From a delta proteobacterium NaphS2 (GTDB taxonomy: Bacteria; Desulfobacterota; DSM-4660; Desulfatiglandales; Desulfatiglandaceae), in NCBI GenBank assembly GCA_000179315.1, contig ADZZ01000232.1, positions 1 through 53,978 on the forward strand: a stretch of DNA of 53,978 nt. The letters are read 5' to 3'. The notes beneath the pieces are model-generated. The model saw nothing but the letters and a program-made list of their open reading frames with translations. It did no database searches and was not told where the DNA came from. This document shows positions 15,893 through 24,413 of this stretch, piece after piece; the stretch's first letter is position 1; every line of letters begins with the position of its first letter. The position numbers were made by a program, and so were the translations under genes.

Positions 15893-17011
15893 ATGAATAC
15901 GAAAAAAGAGATTACGAGATCCACCAGGGCAGTGGTCAATCTTGGTGCGGTGGAACACAACATCGCCGCCGCTCGCGAAAAGATTGGTAAAAACAGGAAG
16001 CTAATGGCAGTGGTCAAGGCCGACGGTTATGGACACGGCGCGCTGGAGGTCAGCACCAAGGCCCTTTCGAGCGGGGCCGATTGTCTGGGTGTGGCCTTTC
16101 CGGAAGAAGCCGAGCCCCTGCGGAAAGCGGGTATTGATGCCCCTATTTTGGCGCTTGGGCTGATCCAGCCAGATGAGGCCTATAAAGTGATCGATTTGGG
16201 GCTGGAGCAGACGGTCTGCTCGCTGGAACTGGCTGAAGCACTTAACGGCGCAGCCGGCAATGCTTCCGTTAAGATCGATGTTCACATCAAAGTGGACACG
16301 GGAATGGGGCGTATCGGCGTCCTGCCCCATGACCTTCTCGAATACTGCCGCAAAATCAGGCAATTGAAGCATCTGAACCTGAAAGGCATTTTCAGCCACT
16401 TTGCCTGTGCAGACGAAAATGATGCGGATTTTACAAACCGGCAGATCCGGATTTTTGATCAGGCGGTGCGGGAAATGGCGGCATCCGGCATCAGCGTCCC
16501 CCAAAAACACCTGGCCAACAGCGCGGGCATACTGGCGCATCCGGCATCCCATTACGATCTGGTAAGGCCCGGGATCATGATTTACGGTCTCTACCCGTCT
16601 CCGGAAATCGCCAGAAGCGTCTCCTTGATTCCAGCCATGACGCTGAAGTCGAAAATTACCCAGGTCAAAAGAGTATCGCGTGAAACGCCCATAAGTTACG
16701 GCAGAACCTATTACACCAGTAGGTCTGCAATGATCGCCACACTCCCTGTTGGGTATGCGGACGGGTATAACAGAAGACTGTCCAACCGTAGTTTCGCAAT
16801 CATTCGCGGTGAAAGGGCGCCCCTCGTCGGACGTGTCTGCATGGACATGTGCATGTTTGACGTTACCGCCATAAAGAATGTAAGGCCGGGAGACGAAGCC
16901 ATCCTGTTCGGAGAATCGCCGACAATCGATGACATCGCAAAAGGACTGGATACCATCAACTATGAAGTGGTTTGCGCCGTGGGAAAAAGGGTCCCCCGAA
17001 TATACGAATAA
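15893..17011 (+). CDS. alr: alanine racemase
   Basis: The 372-residue PLP enzyme has the Alr barrel with the PLP lysine in AVVKADGYGHG, KVDTGMGRIGV and HLANSAGI. The C-terminal domain carries the catalytic Tyr in TLPVGYADGYNRRLSNR, and PLVGRVCMDMCMFDV is typical of Alr. It interconverts L- and D-alanine for peptidoglycan. It is divergent from the amidase gene, so this neighbourhood is cell-wall related. It lies just upstream of the molybdenum hydroxylase operon but is separated from it by 286 bases with its own promoter, so membership in that pathway is doubtful. Confidence 0.93.
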   Translation: MNTKKEITRSTRAVVNLGAVEHNIAAAREKIGKNRKLMAVVKADGYGHGALEVSTKALSSGADCLGVAFPEEAEPLRKAGIDAPILALGLIQPDEAYKVIDLGLEQTVCSLELAEALNGAAGNASVKIDVHIKVDTGMGRIGVLPHDLLEYCRKIRQLKHLNLKGIFSHFACADENDADFTNRQIRIFDQAVREMAASGISVPQKHLANSAGILAHPASHYDLVRPGIMIYGLYPSPEIARSVSLIPAMTLKSKITQVKRVSRETPISYGRTYYTSRSAMIATLPVGYADGYNRRLSNRSFAIIRGERAPLVGRVCMDMCMFDVTAIKNVRPGDEAILFGESPTIDDIAKGLDTINYEVVCAVGKRVPRIYE

Positions 17012-17100
17012 AAGCGCCCGCACCCCATGAAATCCCTGGCGAAGTCCCCTTTTCCGTCCTTGAACCGACAAAAGATTACGACAAGACTGTTCTAAAATCC

Positions 17101-17129
17101 TTGACAGCGGGAACTGTATACAGTACACA
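17101..17129 (+). promoter_or_regulatory. promoter with embedded 12-bp palindrome, molybdenum hydroxylase operon
   Basis: A perfect TTGACA (17101-17106) is followed, inside the spacer, by the perfect palindrome ACTGTATACAGT (17113-17124). A weak -10 (TACACA) follows with 17-base spacing. A palindrome between the boxes is a classic repressor position, and the GTATAC core resembles GntR-family operators. No regulator gene is adjacent. The leader to the first start codon would be about 160 bases. Confidence 0.55.
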
Positions 17130-17222
17130 TTGTTCTTGGCAGTGTTTCTCAGTGGGTTTGTTTCATTGTCAACACCGGTTCGAAAAGATTACTGTAAATT
17201 TTCGATAGGAGAGGTTATCCCA

Positions 17223-17255
17223 GCATCGCCATTGATAGCCTTTTAACGGCGATGC
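17223..17255 (+). promoter_or_regulatory. leader hairpin upstream of molybdenum hydroxylase operon
   Basis: GCATCGCC (17223-17230) pairs perfectly with GGCGATGC (17248-17255) around a 17-base loop, in the leader between promoter and first gene. It has no T-tract, so it is not an ordinary terminator. I compared it mentally with the Moco riboswitch and do not see that consensus. Confidence 0.4.
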
Positions 17256-17297
17256 GCCCGTCTTTATACTTAATATTCATCATTCAGGGAGAAAAAA

Positions 17298-18311
17298 ATG
17301 CTGCTACCAAGATTTGATTATTCGCAACCCCAAAATCTTGAAGCTGCGCTTGACCTGTTGAACGCTCACAGGGAGGATGCAAAGATTTTGGCCGGAGGCA
17401 CGGACCTTCTGGTCAGAATGAAAAAGGGATTGATAAGGCCAAAACGTCTCATCAGTCTGAAATCTTTGAAGGAACTTTCCTATATCAAAAAGGAGCATGA
17501 CTGCATCCGCATGGGCGCCGGAACGTCCCTTGCCGACATTATTTCATCGGATCTTGTTCGGAAAAAGGCACGCGCCCTGTTCCAGGCCTGTGAAAAAGTA
17601 GGCGCCGTTACCATACAGCATCACAGGGGGACCATCGGCGGCAACATCCTTCAGGACAACCGATGCCATCATTACAACCAGTCTGATTTCCATCGTTCCG
17701 GTCGGCAAGCGTGTCACAAGGACGGCGGCAAAATCTGTTATGCAAGGGAAAATGCAGACCGCTGCAACTCCACATGCCAGTCGGACGGCGCAACGGCCCT
17801 CATGGCCCTTGGCGCCAAACTGGTGCTGGCCAGCAAAGAAAATGAAAGAACCGTCGATCTGGACCAGTTTTATACGGCCGACGGCATCAAACCCCACGCC
17901 ATGGAAGCCCACGAACTCTTAAAAGAGATCATTGTACCCTTAAACAACGCCCAAAGCGATTACCAGAGACTTGCTTACCGCTCCGCCATTGATTACCCCA
18001 TTGCCTGTGCAGGGGTCCAATTAAAACCGTCGGAAAACCAAAAGGATCAGATAGAGGACGCACGCATCGTTGTGGGTGCCATGGGGAGAGCGCCTTTGTT
18101 TCTGGCCCAGGCAGCCGCTTTCCTAAAAGACAAAAGCATCCATGACGAGGCTGCTTTTCAAAAAGCCGCAGACGCATGCATGGACAGCGCCGCCACCTTT
18201 GCCGTTCACAATGTGGGGTCAACCCTGGAATACCGGTGTGAAATGGTAAGCCCGATGGTTTTTCGGGCGCTCAAAGAAGCATCCCAGGCACTGGAAAATG
18301 CAATTGATTAA
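17298..18311 (+). CDS. molybdenum hydroxylase FAD subunit with extra [4Fe-4S] loop (HcrB-like)
   Basis: The 337-residue protein has the FAD-binding fold of the xanthine oxidase family (ILAGGTDLLVRMKKG, HHRGTIGGNILQ). Residues about 120-160 form an insertion with five cysteines (NRCHHYNQSDF, QACHKDGGKICY, DRCNSTCQSD). Its position and pattern match the loop that binds an additional [4Fe-4S] cluster in the beta subunit of 4-hydroxybenzoyl-CoA reductase, where the cluster allows low-potential electron transfer in the reductive direction. It is first in the operon, with GGGAG before the ATG. The cluster loop suggests the complex may work as a reductase or exchange electrons with ferredoxin. The substrate is unknown. 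Confidence 0.85.
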   Translation: MLLPRFDYSQPQNLEAALDLLNAHREDAKILAGGTDLLVRMKKGLIRPKRLISLKSLKELSYIKKEHDCIRMGAGTSLADIISSDLVRKKARALFQACEKVGAVTIQHHRGTIGGNILQDNRCHHYNQSDFHRSGRQACHKDGGKICYARENADRCNSTCQSDGATALMALGAKLVLASKENERTVDLDQFYTADGIKPHAMEAHELLKEIIVPLNNAQSDYQRLAYRSAIDYPIACAGVQLKPSENQKDQIEDARIVVGAMGRAPLFLAQAAAFLKDKSIHDEAAFQKAADACMDSAATFAVHNVGSTLEYRCEMVSPMVFRALKEASQALENAID

Positions 18312-18333
18312 CGGCCACATATGGAGTCTTGAC

Positions 18334-18825
18334 ATGGAAAAAATGGAAATTACCCTGAACATCAATGATAAATCCCGTGAGGTCACGGTCCATCCCAACG
18401 AAACCCTTTTGGACGTGTTGAGGGAAAAACTGGATATGATCGGCGCAAAAGAGAGTTGTGGCGAAGGGGTTTGCGGATCATGCACCGTCCAAATGGATGG
18501 TAAGCCGGTCCGGTCCTGCCTGACGCTCGCCGTGGAAGCACGAGGGGCAAAAATCAAAACCGTGGAAGGACTCGCCGATGGAGAAGAACTGTCAGACCTT
18601 CAACAGTCCTTCATTGATCACGGGGCCGTCCAGTGCGGCTTCTGCACTCCCGGCATGCTCATGAGCGCGGACGCACTGCTCAATGAAAACCATAACCCGG
18701 ATGAAAAGGCCATTCGCAAGGCCCTGGCGGGAAATATCTGCCGGTGTACCGGATATGCCAAAATCGTCCAAGCGGTGGCCCATGCAGCAGAACCCGGCGA
18801 CCACTGCAGCGATTGCAAGTCATAA
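18334..18825 (+). CDS. molybdenum hydroxylase [2Fe-2S] subunit
   Basis: The 163-residue protein has a plant-type [2Fe-2S] motif (CGEGVCGSCTVQMDG, then SCLTLAV) and a second helical [2Fe-2S] domain (QCGFCTPGMLMSA and GNICRCTGYAKIV). This is the small subunit of xanthine-dehydrogenase-family enzymes, which passes electrons between the Mo site and the FAD subunit. The start at 18334 is supported by GGAG seven bases upstream. It lies between the FAD and Mo subunit genes with short gaps. The C-terminus adds CSDCKS, two extra cysteines of unknown meaning. Confidence 0.92.
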   Translation: MEKMEITLNINDKSREVTVHPNETLLDVLREKLDMIGAKESCGEGVCGSCTVQMDGKPVRSCLTLAVEARGAKIKTVEGLADGEELSDLQQSFIDHGAVQCGFCTPGMLMSADALLNENHNPDEKAIRKALAGNICRCTGYAKIVQAVAHAAEPGDHCSDCKS

Positions 18826-18835
18826 GGAGCTAGAG

Positions 18836-21115
18836 ATGTCTGATTACACCCTCATCGGAAAACGGATGCCGCGGGTCGATTCCAGAGCCAAGGTAACGGG
18901 AAAGGCCAGGTACACGGCCGATCTCAAACTGCCCGGGATGCTGGTGGGTAAAATCAAAAGGAGCCCCTACCCCCATGCCCGCATTGTAAACATCGACACT
19001 TCCCGGGCGGAGGCCCTCCCCGGCGTCAAAGCCATCGTCACCGGAGAGGATACGGAAGGCGTCAAATGGGGTGTCTTCGCCTATACACGGGACCAGCAGT
19101 TCATCCAGACGGAAAAAGTCCGCTACATCGGGGATGAAGTGGCCGGTGTGGCGGCCGTTGACGAAGAGACAGCCATTCGGGCCCTTGATCTTATAAAGGT
19201 GGAATACGAAGAACTCCCGGCCGTGTTTGACCCGTTGGAAGCCATGGCATCGGATACGGAGTTGATCCATGAGGATTTCCCCAATAATGTGAACATCCAT
19301 GTCCATATCGATACGGGGGAGGTGGATGAAAACTTCGCCAAGGCCCATTATGTTCGCGAAGATACGTTTGTGGCGCCTGAGGAATCCTACTTTCACGCGG
19401 AACCCTATGCGGTCGCGGCTCGGTTCGACCATGACGACTGCTTGGAGATCTGGTGCCCCAACGGCGGGCCGCACATGAAATCCAAACCGCTTTCCAATGC
19501 CTTCAAGATTCCCCTGCACAAGGTCAAGGTCCGGAAAATCACCATTGGCGGTGCGTTTGGCGGCAGGTCTGAAATCTGCCCGGCCGACTATATTTGCGCG
19601 TTACTGGCAAAAAGAACCGGCAGTCCCGTGAAGATCGTGTTTACACGGGAGGAAAACACCATTTGTACCCGCCAGGGACACGCCATGATCGCCACCCATA
19701 AAACCGGCGTGGACAAAGATGGACGGGTCATTGCCCGGGAAACCACCTGCTATATGGACGGGGGGGCGTATTCCAGCACCGGCCCCATCGCCACCAGCGT
19801 CCCCTTTCTTTCCATGGAGCAGGCCTATCGCATGGGAAGCGTCCGGTACAACGGCTACCGGGTATACACAAACAAGCCCATCCGGGGCATGATTCGCGTT
19901 CATGGCAGAGCGTTTGCCTGCGGCGTCGACACGCAGCTGGATATGATTGCCGAACATCTGGGCATTGATCCGGTGGAAATGCGGCTCAGAAATTCCCGCC
20001 AGCCGGGTGACTACACCAGCACCAAGAGTCTCGTGACATCGTGCGCCATGGACGAAACCATTTTGAAGGCCGCCGACAAGTCCGGTTTCAAGGAAAAGTG
20101 GGGGAAACTGCCGCCTTTTCACGGGATCGGGATCGGCACCAATTCGGTGCAAACCGGTTTTCCCATGGGCATTCGGGGCGGAAGCCAGTCTTTCATCAAA
20201 TTCAATGAGGACGGTGAAGCAACCGTCATGAGCGGGGTTGTGGATAACGGCCAGGGCAACGAAAACATGCTGGTGCAAATCGCCGCCGAAGAACTGGGAC
20301 TTCTGCCGGAAGATATACATCTGGTGAACGCCGACACCGAAATCACTTCCTCGGACCCCGGCTCCTATTCCCAGGTATCCACCTTTATAGGGGGACAAGC
20401 GGTAAAGGTCGCTGCTGAAAACTGCCGGAAGAAACTCTTTGAAGTGGCATCAAAAATACTAAAAGCGGCACCCGAAGAGCTGGCGGCCAAGAACCGTCTC
20501 ATCTTTGTAAAAAATGATCCGGAAAAATCGATTCCCATCAAAAAAGTGGTCCGTACCAGCCTGCTCAACTTCAACTCGGTCAACGCCGAAGGGGGATACT
20601 GGCCCAAGGTGGACATGAAACGGGAATGGGTGAAGAACCCGTACGGGCAGCTGTGCGAAGCCTTCTCCTTCGGTACCACCATCGTTGAAGTAAAGGTGGA
20701 TCCCGAAACGGGACAGGTTGAAGTTCTGGAAACCACAGCGGCTCAGGATGTGGGATACGCCCTGAATCCGCTGGTCCTGGAAGGACAATTTGAAGGGTCC
20801 ATCGCCATGGGCGGCCAGGGAGGCATGCTGACGGAATACCATGAATGGGAAGGGGGACGATGTCTCAATCCCACCATGCTGGGTTACAAAGTGCCGCTTT
20901 GCTGCGATATGCCCCCCGTCAACAGTATCATCGTGGAATCCGTCGACCCGAAAGGGCCTTACGGGGCCAAGGAGGCGGGGATGTCCATTGCCATGAGCGC
21001 CGCACAAGGCTACAGCGCAGCGGTGAGCAATGCCATCGGTGTTCATCTGGATTCTTTTCCGCTGACGCCTGACAAAATTCTTGCCGCTATCAGGGAAAAA
21101 GCGGCACGGGAGTAA
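18836..21115 (+). CDS. molybdenum hydroxylase large (Mo-cofactor) subunit
   Basis: The 759-residue protein matches the xanthine dehydrogenase / 4-hydroxybenzoyl-CoA reductase alpha family: RMPRVDSRAKVTGKARYTADLKLPGML at the N-terminus, GGAFGGRSE, RGMIRVHGRAFACG, and a C-terminal GPYGAKEAGMS whose Glu is the expected catalytic base. It binds the molybdopterin cytosine dinucleotide cofactor. The ATG at 18836 is chosen because AAGGAGC precedes it; a longer reading would run back through the [2Fe-2S] gene. It hydroxylates or dehydroxylates an aromatic or heterocyclic substrate that the sequence does not identify. Confidence 0.9.
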   Translation: MSDYTLIGKRMPRVDSRAKVTGKARYTADLKLPGMLVGKIKRSPYPHARIVNIDTSRAEALPGVKAIVTGEDTEGVKWGVFAYTRDQQFIQTEKVRYIGDEVAGVAAVDEETAIRALDLIKVEYEELPAVFDPLEAMASDTELIHEDFPNNVNIHVHIDTGEVDENFAKAHYVREDTFVAPEESYFHAEPYAVAARFDHDDCLEIWCPNGGPHMKSKPLSNAFKIPLHKVKVRKITIGGAFGGRSEICPADYICALLAKRTGSPVKIVFTREENTICTRQGHAMIATHKTGVDKDGRVIARETTCYMDGGAYSSTGPIATSVPFLSMEQAYRMGSVRYNGYRVYTNKPIRGMIRVHGRAFACGVDTQLDMIAEHLGIDPVEMRLRNSRQPGDYTSTKSLVTSCAMDETILKAADKSGFKEKWGKLPPFHGIGIGTNSVQTGFPMGIRGGSQSFIKFNEDGEATVMSGVVDNGQGNENMLVQIAAEELGLLPEDIHLVNADTEITSSDPGSYSQVSTFIGGQAVKVAAENCRKKLFEVASKILKAAPEELAAKNRLIFVKNDPEKSIPIKKVVRTSLLNFNSVNAEGGYWPKVDMKREWVKNPYGQLCEAFSFGTTIVEVKVDPETGQVEVLETTAAQDVGYALNPLVLEGQFEGSIAMGGQGGMLTEYHEWEGGRCLNPTMLGYKVPLCCDMPPVNSIIVESVDPKGPYGAKEAGMSIAMSAAQGYSAAVSNAIGVHLDSFPLTPDKILAAIREKAARE

Positions 21116-21173
21116 CTTATTCATTTACCATGGAAACATCATTCAGTTGAGACATATTCAGGGGAGGAACAGT

Positions 21174-22322
21174 ATGAAAGCGTTAATCATCGGAGGTGTC
21201 GGCGGCATGGGACAGGGGGTTGCAAGGGATCTTGTGAAACAGGAACAGGTAACGGATGTGATTCTTGCCGACCTTTATCCGGACCCGGAAAGACTTTCAA
21301 AGAAGCTGCGTGAAAATGAAAAAACCAAGCTTGTAAAAATGGATGTTAACGACCACGAAGGAATGGTCAAGGCATTTAAAGATGTGAATGTAATCATCAA
21401 TACGGCGGGACCCTTTTACAAGACGGCCGTGCCGGTCGCCAAAGCAGCGGTGGAAGCCAAAATCAACTATATCGACATCTGTGATGATTATGAAGGAACC
21501 GAAATTCTGTTTGAATCGGAAATCGATAAACTGGCAAAAGAGGCCGGCATCACGGTTCTGACGGGAATGGGATCCGATCCCGGAACCAACAATGTGCTGG
21601 TCAAATGGTATGCGGACAGGCTGGACCAGGTGGATGAAATTTACCTCTACTGGGTGGTGAGCATTGCAGAACTGGCAGGCGCCGCCTGGGACCACAGCCT
21701 CCACATGACCCTCGGCAAAATCCCTCAATACATCGACGGCGAACTGGTCCATGTTGAAGGCGGCACCGGAGAAGTGGCGGAGCAGTTTCTGGAGCCTCTT
21801 GGGACCTGCCACGTCCGCTATGTGGGTCATCCGCAGCCGCTCACCCTTCCCAAATACATCAAAGGGGTCAAAAACGTCATCATTAAAGGGGCTTTGATTC
21901 CCCTGTGGGTGGACGAACTGATCAAGGAACAAAAGAATACCGGTTTTCTGGGGACAGAGCCCATGGACGTTAAGGGGACCCGAATCACCCCTTACGACCT
22001 GGCGCTCAAACTGTGGGAAACCATTCCCGAGGGAAGGGACAACGGTCCCCAGTCCTCGGGCCTGAAAGTCATCGTCAAAGGGGCGCGTGACGGCAACAAG
22101 GTTGTCTACACCGCCGACATGGTGGGGAGAATGGCGCCCGGGACCGGGCTTCCCGCATCCATTGCATCGCTCATGATGGATGCCGGCGACGTCACCGTAA
22201 AAGGTGTTGTGGCCCCTGAAGGGTGCATCGACCCGGACAAATTCCTGAGCATATTCTTAAGCAGGGGCGCCAGAATTCATCAGACGGAAACCATTTCATC
22301 CATGTTCGCACCTGGAAAATAG
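21174..22322 (+). CDS. saccharopine dehydrogenase-like NAD(P)-binding oxidoreductase
   Basis: The 382-residue protein begins with a Rossmann motif (IIGGVGGMGQGVARDL) and carries INTAGPFYKTAVPVAKAAVEA and YIDICDDYEG, typical of the saccharopine dehydrogenase / Lys9-like family. MGSDPGTNNVLVKWYA marks the start of the second domain. Members oxidise or form secondary amines (saccharopine, carboxynorspermidine) or act on amino-acid-derived imines. GGGGAGGAAC precedes the ATG at 21174. It sits between the Mo hydroxylase and a class III aminotransferase, so the likely substrate is a nitrogen compound processed by those enzymes. The annotation as lysine metabolism is not supported beyond the fold. 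Confidence 0.8.
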   Translation: MKALIIGGVGGMGQGVARDLVKQEQVTDVILADLYPDPERLSKKLRENEKTKLVKMDVNDHEGMVKAFKDVNVIINTAGPFYKTAVPVAKAAVEAKINYIDICDDYEGTEILFESEIDKLAKEAGITVLTGMGSDPGTNNVLVKWYADRLDQVDEIYLYWVVSIAELAGAAWDHSLHMTLGKIPQYIDGELVHVEGGTGEVAEQFLEPLGTCHVRYVGHPQPLTLPKYIKGVKNVIIKGALIPLWVDELIKEQKNTGFLGTEPMDVKGTRITPYDLALKLWETIPEGRDNGPQSSGLKVIVKGARDGNKVVYTADMVGRMAPGTGLPASIASLMMDAGDVTVKGVVAPEGCIDPDKFLSIFLSRGARIHQTETISSMFAPGK

Positions 22323-22337
22323 AGAAGGAGACGTTCC

Positions 22338-23588
22338 ATGAAAGAAACGGAAAAGTTGAACATCACCAAAAGCCTTGAACTTTATGAAGAGGCGCTGGAA
22401 CTGGTGCCGGGAGGGGTCTTGGGCGCCAGGAAACCCGGAGATTTCATTCAGGGGGAATACCCCATTTTTCTGGAAACGGGCAAAGGGTGTCGGCTCACCG
22501 ATGTGGACGGCAATGAATTTATCGATTTTCTGTGCGGCTACGGTCCCATCATTTTAGGATACCGGGAAGAAGAGGTGGATGAAGCGGTCTACAACCAGAT
22601 AAGAGAAAAAGGATTTTGCTTTACGCTGACCCAGAAGTACCAGAATCTGCTGGCAAAGAAACTGGCCGAGATCGTCCCCTGTTCGGAATTGAGCATCTTC
22701 TTGAAGACCGGATCGGACGCCACCACCGCCAGCATCCGTATTGCACGGGCGCACACCAAAAAACTCAAAGTGATGCGCTGTGGTTATCACGGCTGGCACG
22801 ACTGGTGCGTCGAAATGAAGGGCGGCATCCCCAAGAAATTTTATGAAGACGTCTATGAATTTCAGTACAACCGGCTCGATCAGCTGGAAGCATTGATGGC
22901 TGAACATGGCGATGAAACCGCCGCAATCATCATGACCCCTTTCGGGCATCCCAATCATCAGAAGATGCAGATACCGGCGCCTGGATTTCTGCAGGGCGCA
23001 AGAGACCTCGCCGACCAATACGGTGCCGTACTGGTCTATGATGAAATCCGAACAGGCTTCAGGCTTTCCATGGGCGGCGCCCAGAAGCTTTATGGTGTAA
23101 CCCCTGATCTCACGGTCTTGGGCAAAGCCATGGCGAACGGCTATCCCATATCGGTGGTTACCGGAAAAAAAGACGTCATGATGGCGGCTGCCCATAAGCT
23201 GTTTATTTCGTCCACATTTTTTCCCAACAGCGATGCCTTCGTTGCAGCACTCAAAACCATCGAAATCCTGGAAAGGGACAAGGTGCTGGAAAATATCTGG
23301 GAAAAGGGTGAACGGCTTATGAAAAGCATCCAGGCGCTCGTCGACCAATATGACGTGGGCGCGGAACTGAGCGGTATTCCGCCCATGTTCTACATTACCT
23401 TCAAGAAAGATGAAACCGGTGCCTATAAAGGGAAACGAACCGATTTTTACACCCAATTGATCCGCAAAGGGTTCTTTTTCTCGCCGTTCCACCACGGGTA
23501 TATCAGCTATCGGCATACGGAAGAAGACCTGAAGCTTACGCTTAACGCCATTGAGGAATCACTGGCATTCGTGAAAGAAAAGTATTGA
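22338..23588 (+). CDS. class III PLP aminotransferase (GSAM-like)
   Basis: The 416-residue PLP enzyme resembles glutamate-1-semialdehyde aminomutase and its catabolic relatives: FLCGYGPIILGYREEEV, KTGSDATTASIRIARAHT, GYHGWHDW, VYDEIRTGFRLSMGGAQKLYG and LGKAMANGYPISVVTG (PLP lysine). It starts 15 bases after the saccharopine-dehydrogenase-like gene with AGAAGGAG upstream, so it is the last gene of the operon. A housekeeping hemL role is unlikely in this setting; a transaminase or aminomutase step on a catabolic intermediate is more plausible. Confidence 0.83.
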   Translation: MKETEKLNITKSLELYEEALELVPGGVLGARKPGDFIQGEYPIFLETGKGCRLTDVDGNEFIDFLCGYGPIILGYREEEVDEAVYNQIREKGFCFTLTQKYQNLLAKKLAEIVPCSELSIFLKTGSDATTASIRIARAHTKKLKVMRCGYHGWHDWCVEMKGGIPKKFYEDVYEFQYNRLDQLEALMAEHGDETAAIIMTPFGHPNHQKMQIPAPGFLQGARDLADQYGAVLVYDEIRTGFRLSMGGAQKLYGVTPDLTVLGKAMANGYPISVVTGKKDVMMAAAHKLFISSTFFPNSDAFVAALKTIEILERDKVLENIWEKGERLMKSIQALVDQYDVGAELSGIPPMFYITFKKDETGAYKGKRTDFYTQLIRKGFFFSPFHHGYISYRHTEEDLKLTLNAIEESLAFVKEKY

Positions 23589-23707
23589 AAGGGGAGGCAC
23601 AGTATGCGCCCCGGATTCTTTTTTTCCTGAGAGATATTCTCTCACATGCAGGGCCGTCTTTTTCAAATCACGGGCCGTTCTGGATTGGTGTAAAAGCCTC
23701 ATATTCC

Positions 23708-23772
23708 GGGAGTCTTTCCCGTTTCAAAATGCATTATTTCGATCATAAAAATGAATCCATACCTCTATGGAC
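23708..23772 (+). promoter_or_regulatory. shared promoter module, copy D (lipoprotein gene)
   Basis: Inverted repeat GGGAGTCTTTCCCG (23708-23721), 29 bases, ATGAAT (23751-23756), 8 bases, CTATGGAC (23765-23772). The element order and all spacings equal those of copies A, B and C. CTATGGAC ends 70 bases before the start of the alanine-zipper lipoprotein. The rest of the gap from 23589 shows no gene. Confidence 0.7.
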
Positions 23773-23842
23773 GAACCGACTGATTTGTCTTAAGCTTTTT
23801 ATAAAGAATGCATTCACTAACGAACCAGGAGAAAAGGGGGAA

Positions 23843-24169
23843 ATGAAAATGAAAGATTTGAAAAACCTATTGAAAATGGGTGGCGTATTGATCGTTTCGG
23901 CTTTTATGGCAGCCGCTATGGCGGGTTGTGCCACCACAGCGCAACTTGATGCCGTTCAGGCGCAGGTGAACCAGGCGATGGATAAGGCGAACATGGCCAT
24001 GGAAGAGGCCCGGAGCGCCAAAGCCATGGTTTCCGACGAATCCCAGAAATCCGAGGCAGCCGCCTTAAAGGCGGAAGAGGCTGCAGCACGGGCCGAGGAA
24101 TCCGCTATGAGAGCGGAACGCGCTGCTGAGAAAACCGAGGCGATTTTCATGAAAAAAATGAAGAAATGA
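23843..24169 (+). CDS. alanine-zipper lipoprotein (Lpp/OprI-like)
   Basis: This 108-residue protein has a signal peptide ending in a lipobox (MAAAMAGC; lipid-modified Cys about residue 29). A long alanine-rich heptad helix follows (QVNQAMDKANMAMEEARSA, then AEEAAARAEESAMRAERAAE). It ends with MKKMKK, where terminal lysines could be cross-linked to peptidoglycan as in Braun lipoprotein. AAGGGGG precedes the ATG at 23843. It is preceded by promoter module copy D and is convergent with an L,D-transpeptidase gene, the enzyme class that attaches such lipoproteins to the wall. Confidence 0.85.
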   Translation: MKMKDLKNLLKMGGVLIVSAFMAAAMAGCATTAQLDAVQAQVNQAMDKANMAMEEARSAKAMVSDESQKSEAAALKAEEAAARAEESAMRAERAAEKTEAIFMKKMKK

Positions 24170-24308
24170 CCGGGTCATAAGCCGAAACATGCTTGAAACC
24201 ACTTGTGTTTCTTTATCAGCCTCAACGACGACTAATTGCCCAAGTGTCAGGCAGCAACCGTTTTCGCAGGAAAATCAGAAACAACGCATTCTTAAGACAG
24301 TGCACGAT

Positions 24309-24336
24309 CAGGGGAGGAAGCCCAACGCCTCCCCTG
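24309..24336. terminator. hairpin between convergent genes
   Basis: CAGGGGAGG (24309-24317) pairs perfectly with CCTCCCCTG (24328-24336) around ten bases. It lies in the 244-base gap between the lipoprotein and the L,D-transpeptidase genes, which point at each other. There is no T-run on either side, so it could be a bidirectional terminator or an mRNA-end stabiliser. Confidence 0.45.
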
Positions 24337-24413
24337 TTGCACAGCGGCAGCGCTCACTGACGATAAAAAAGGCCGGCACTTTCAGGGTGATAACGCACAT
24401 GCATCGCCGCCGT

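Noticed and set aside
16001-17128. 375-codon minus-strand frame opposite alanine racemase
   Set aside because: It is the antisense shadow of alr, whose active-site motifs are complete; the composition is that of a mirrored coding frame.
17223-17255. Possible Moco riboswitch in the Mo hydroxylase leader
   Set aside because: Only a single hairpin is visible and I do not find the conserved Moco RNA elements, so I list it as a hairpin only.
17298-18311. Frameshift suspected in the FAD subunit because of an odd Cys-rich stretch
   Set aside because: The stretch matches the [4Fe-4S] loop of 4-hydroxybenzoyl-CoA reductase beta subunits and the frame continues normally.
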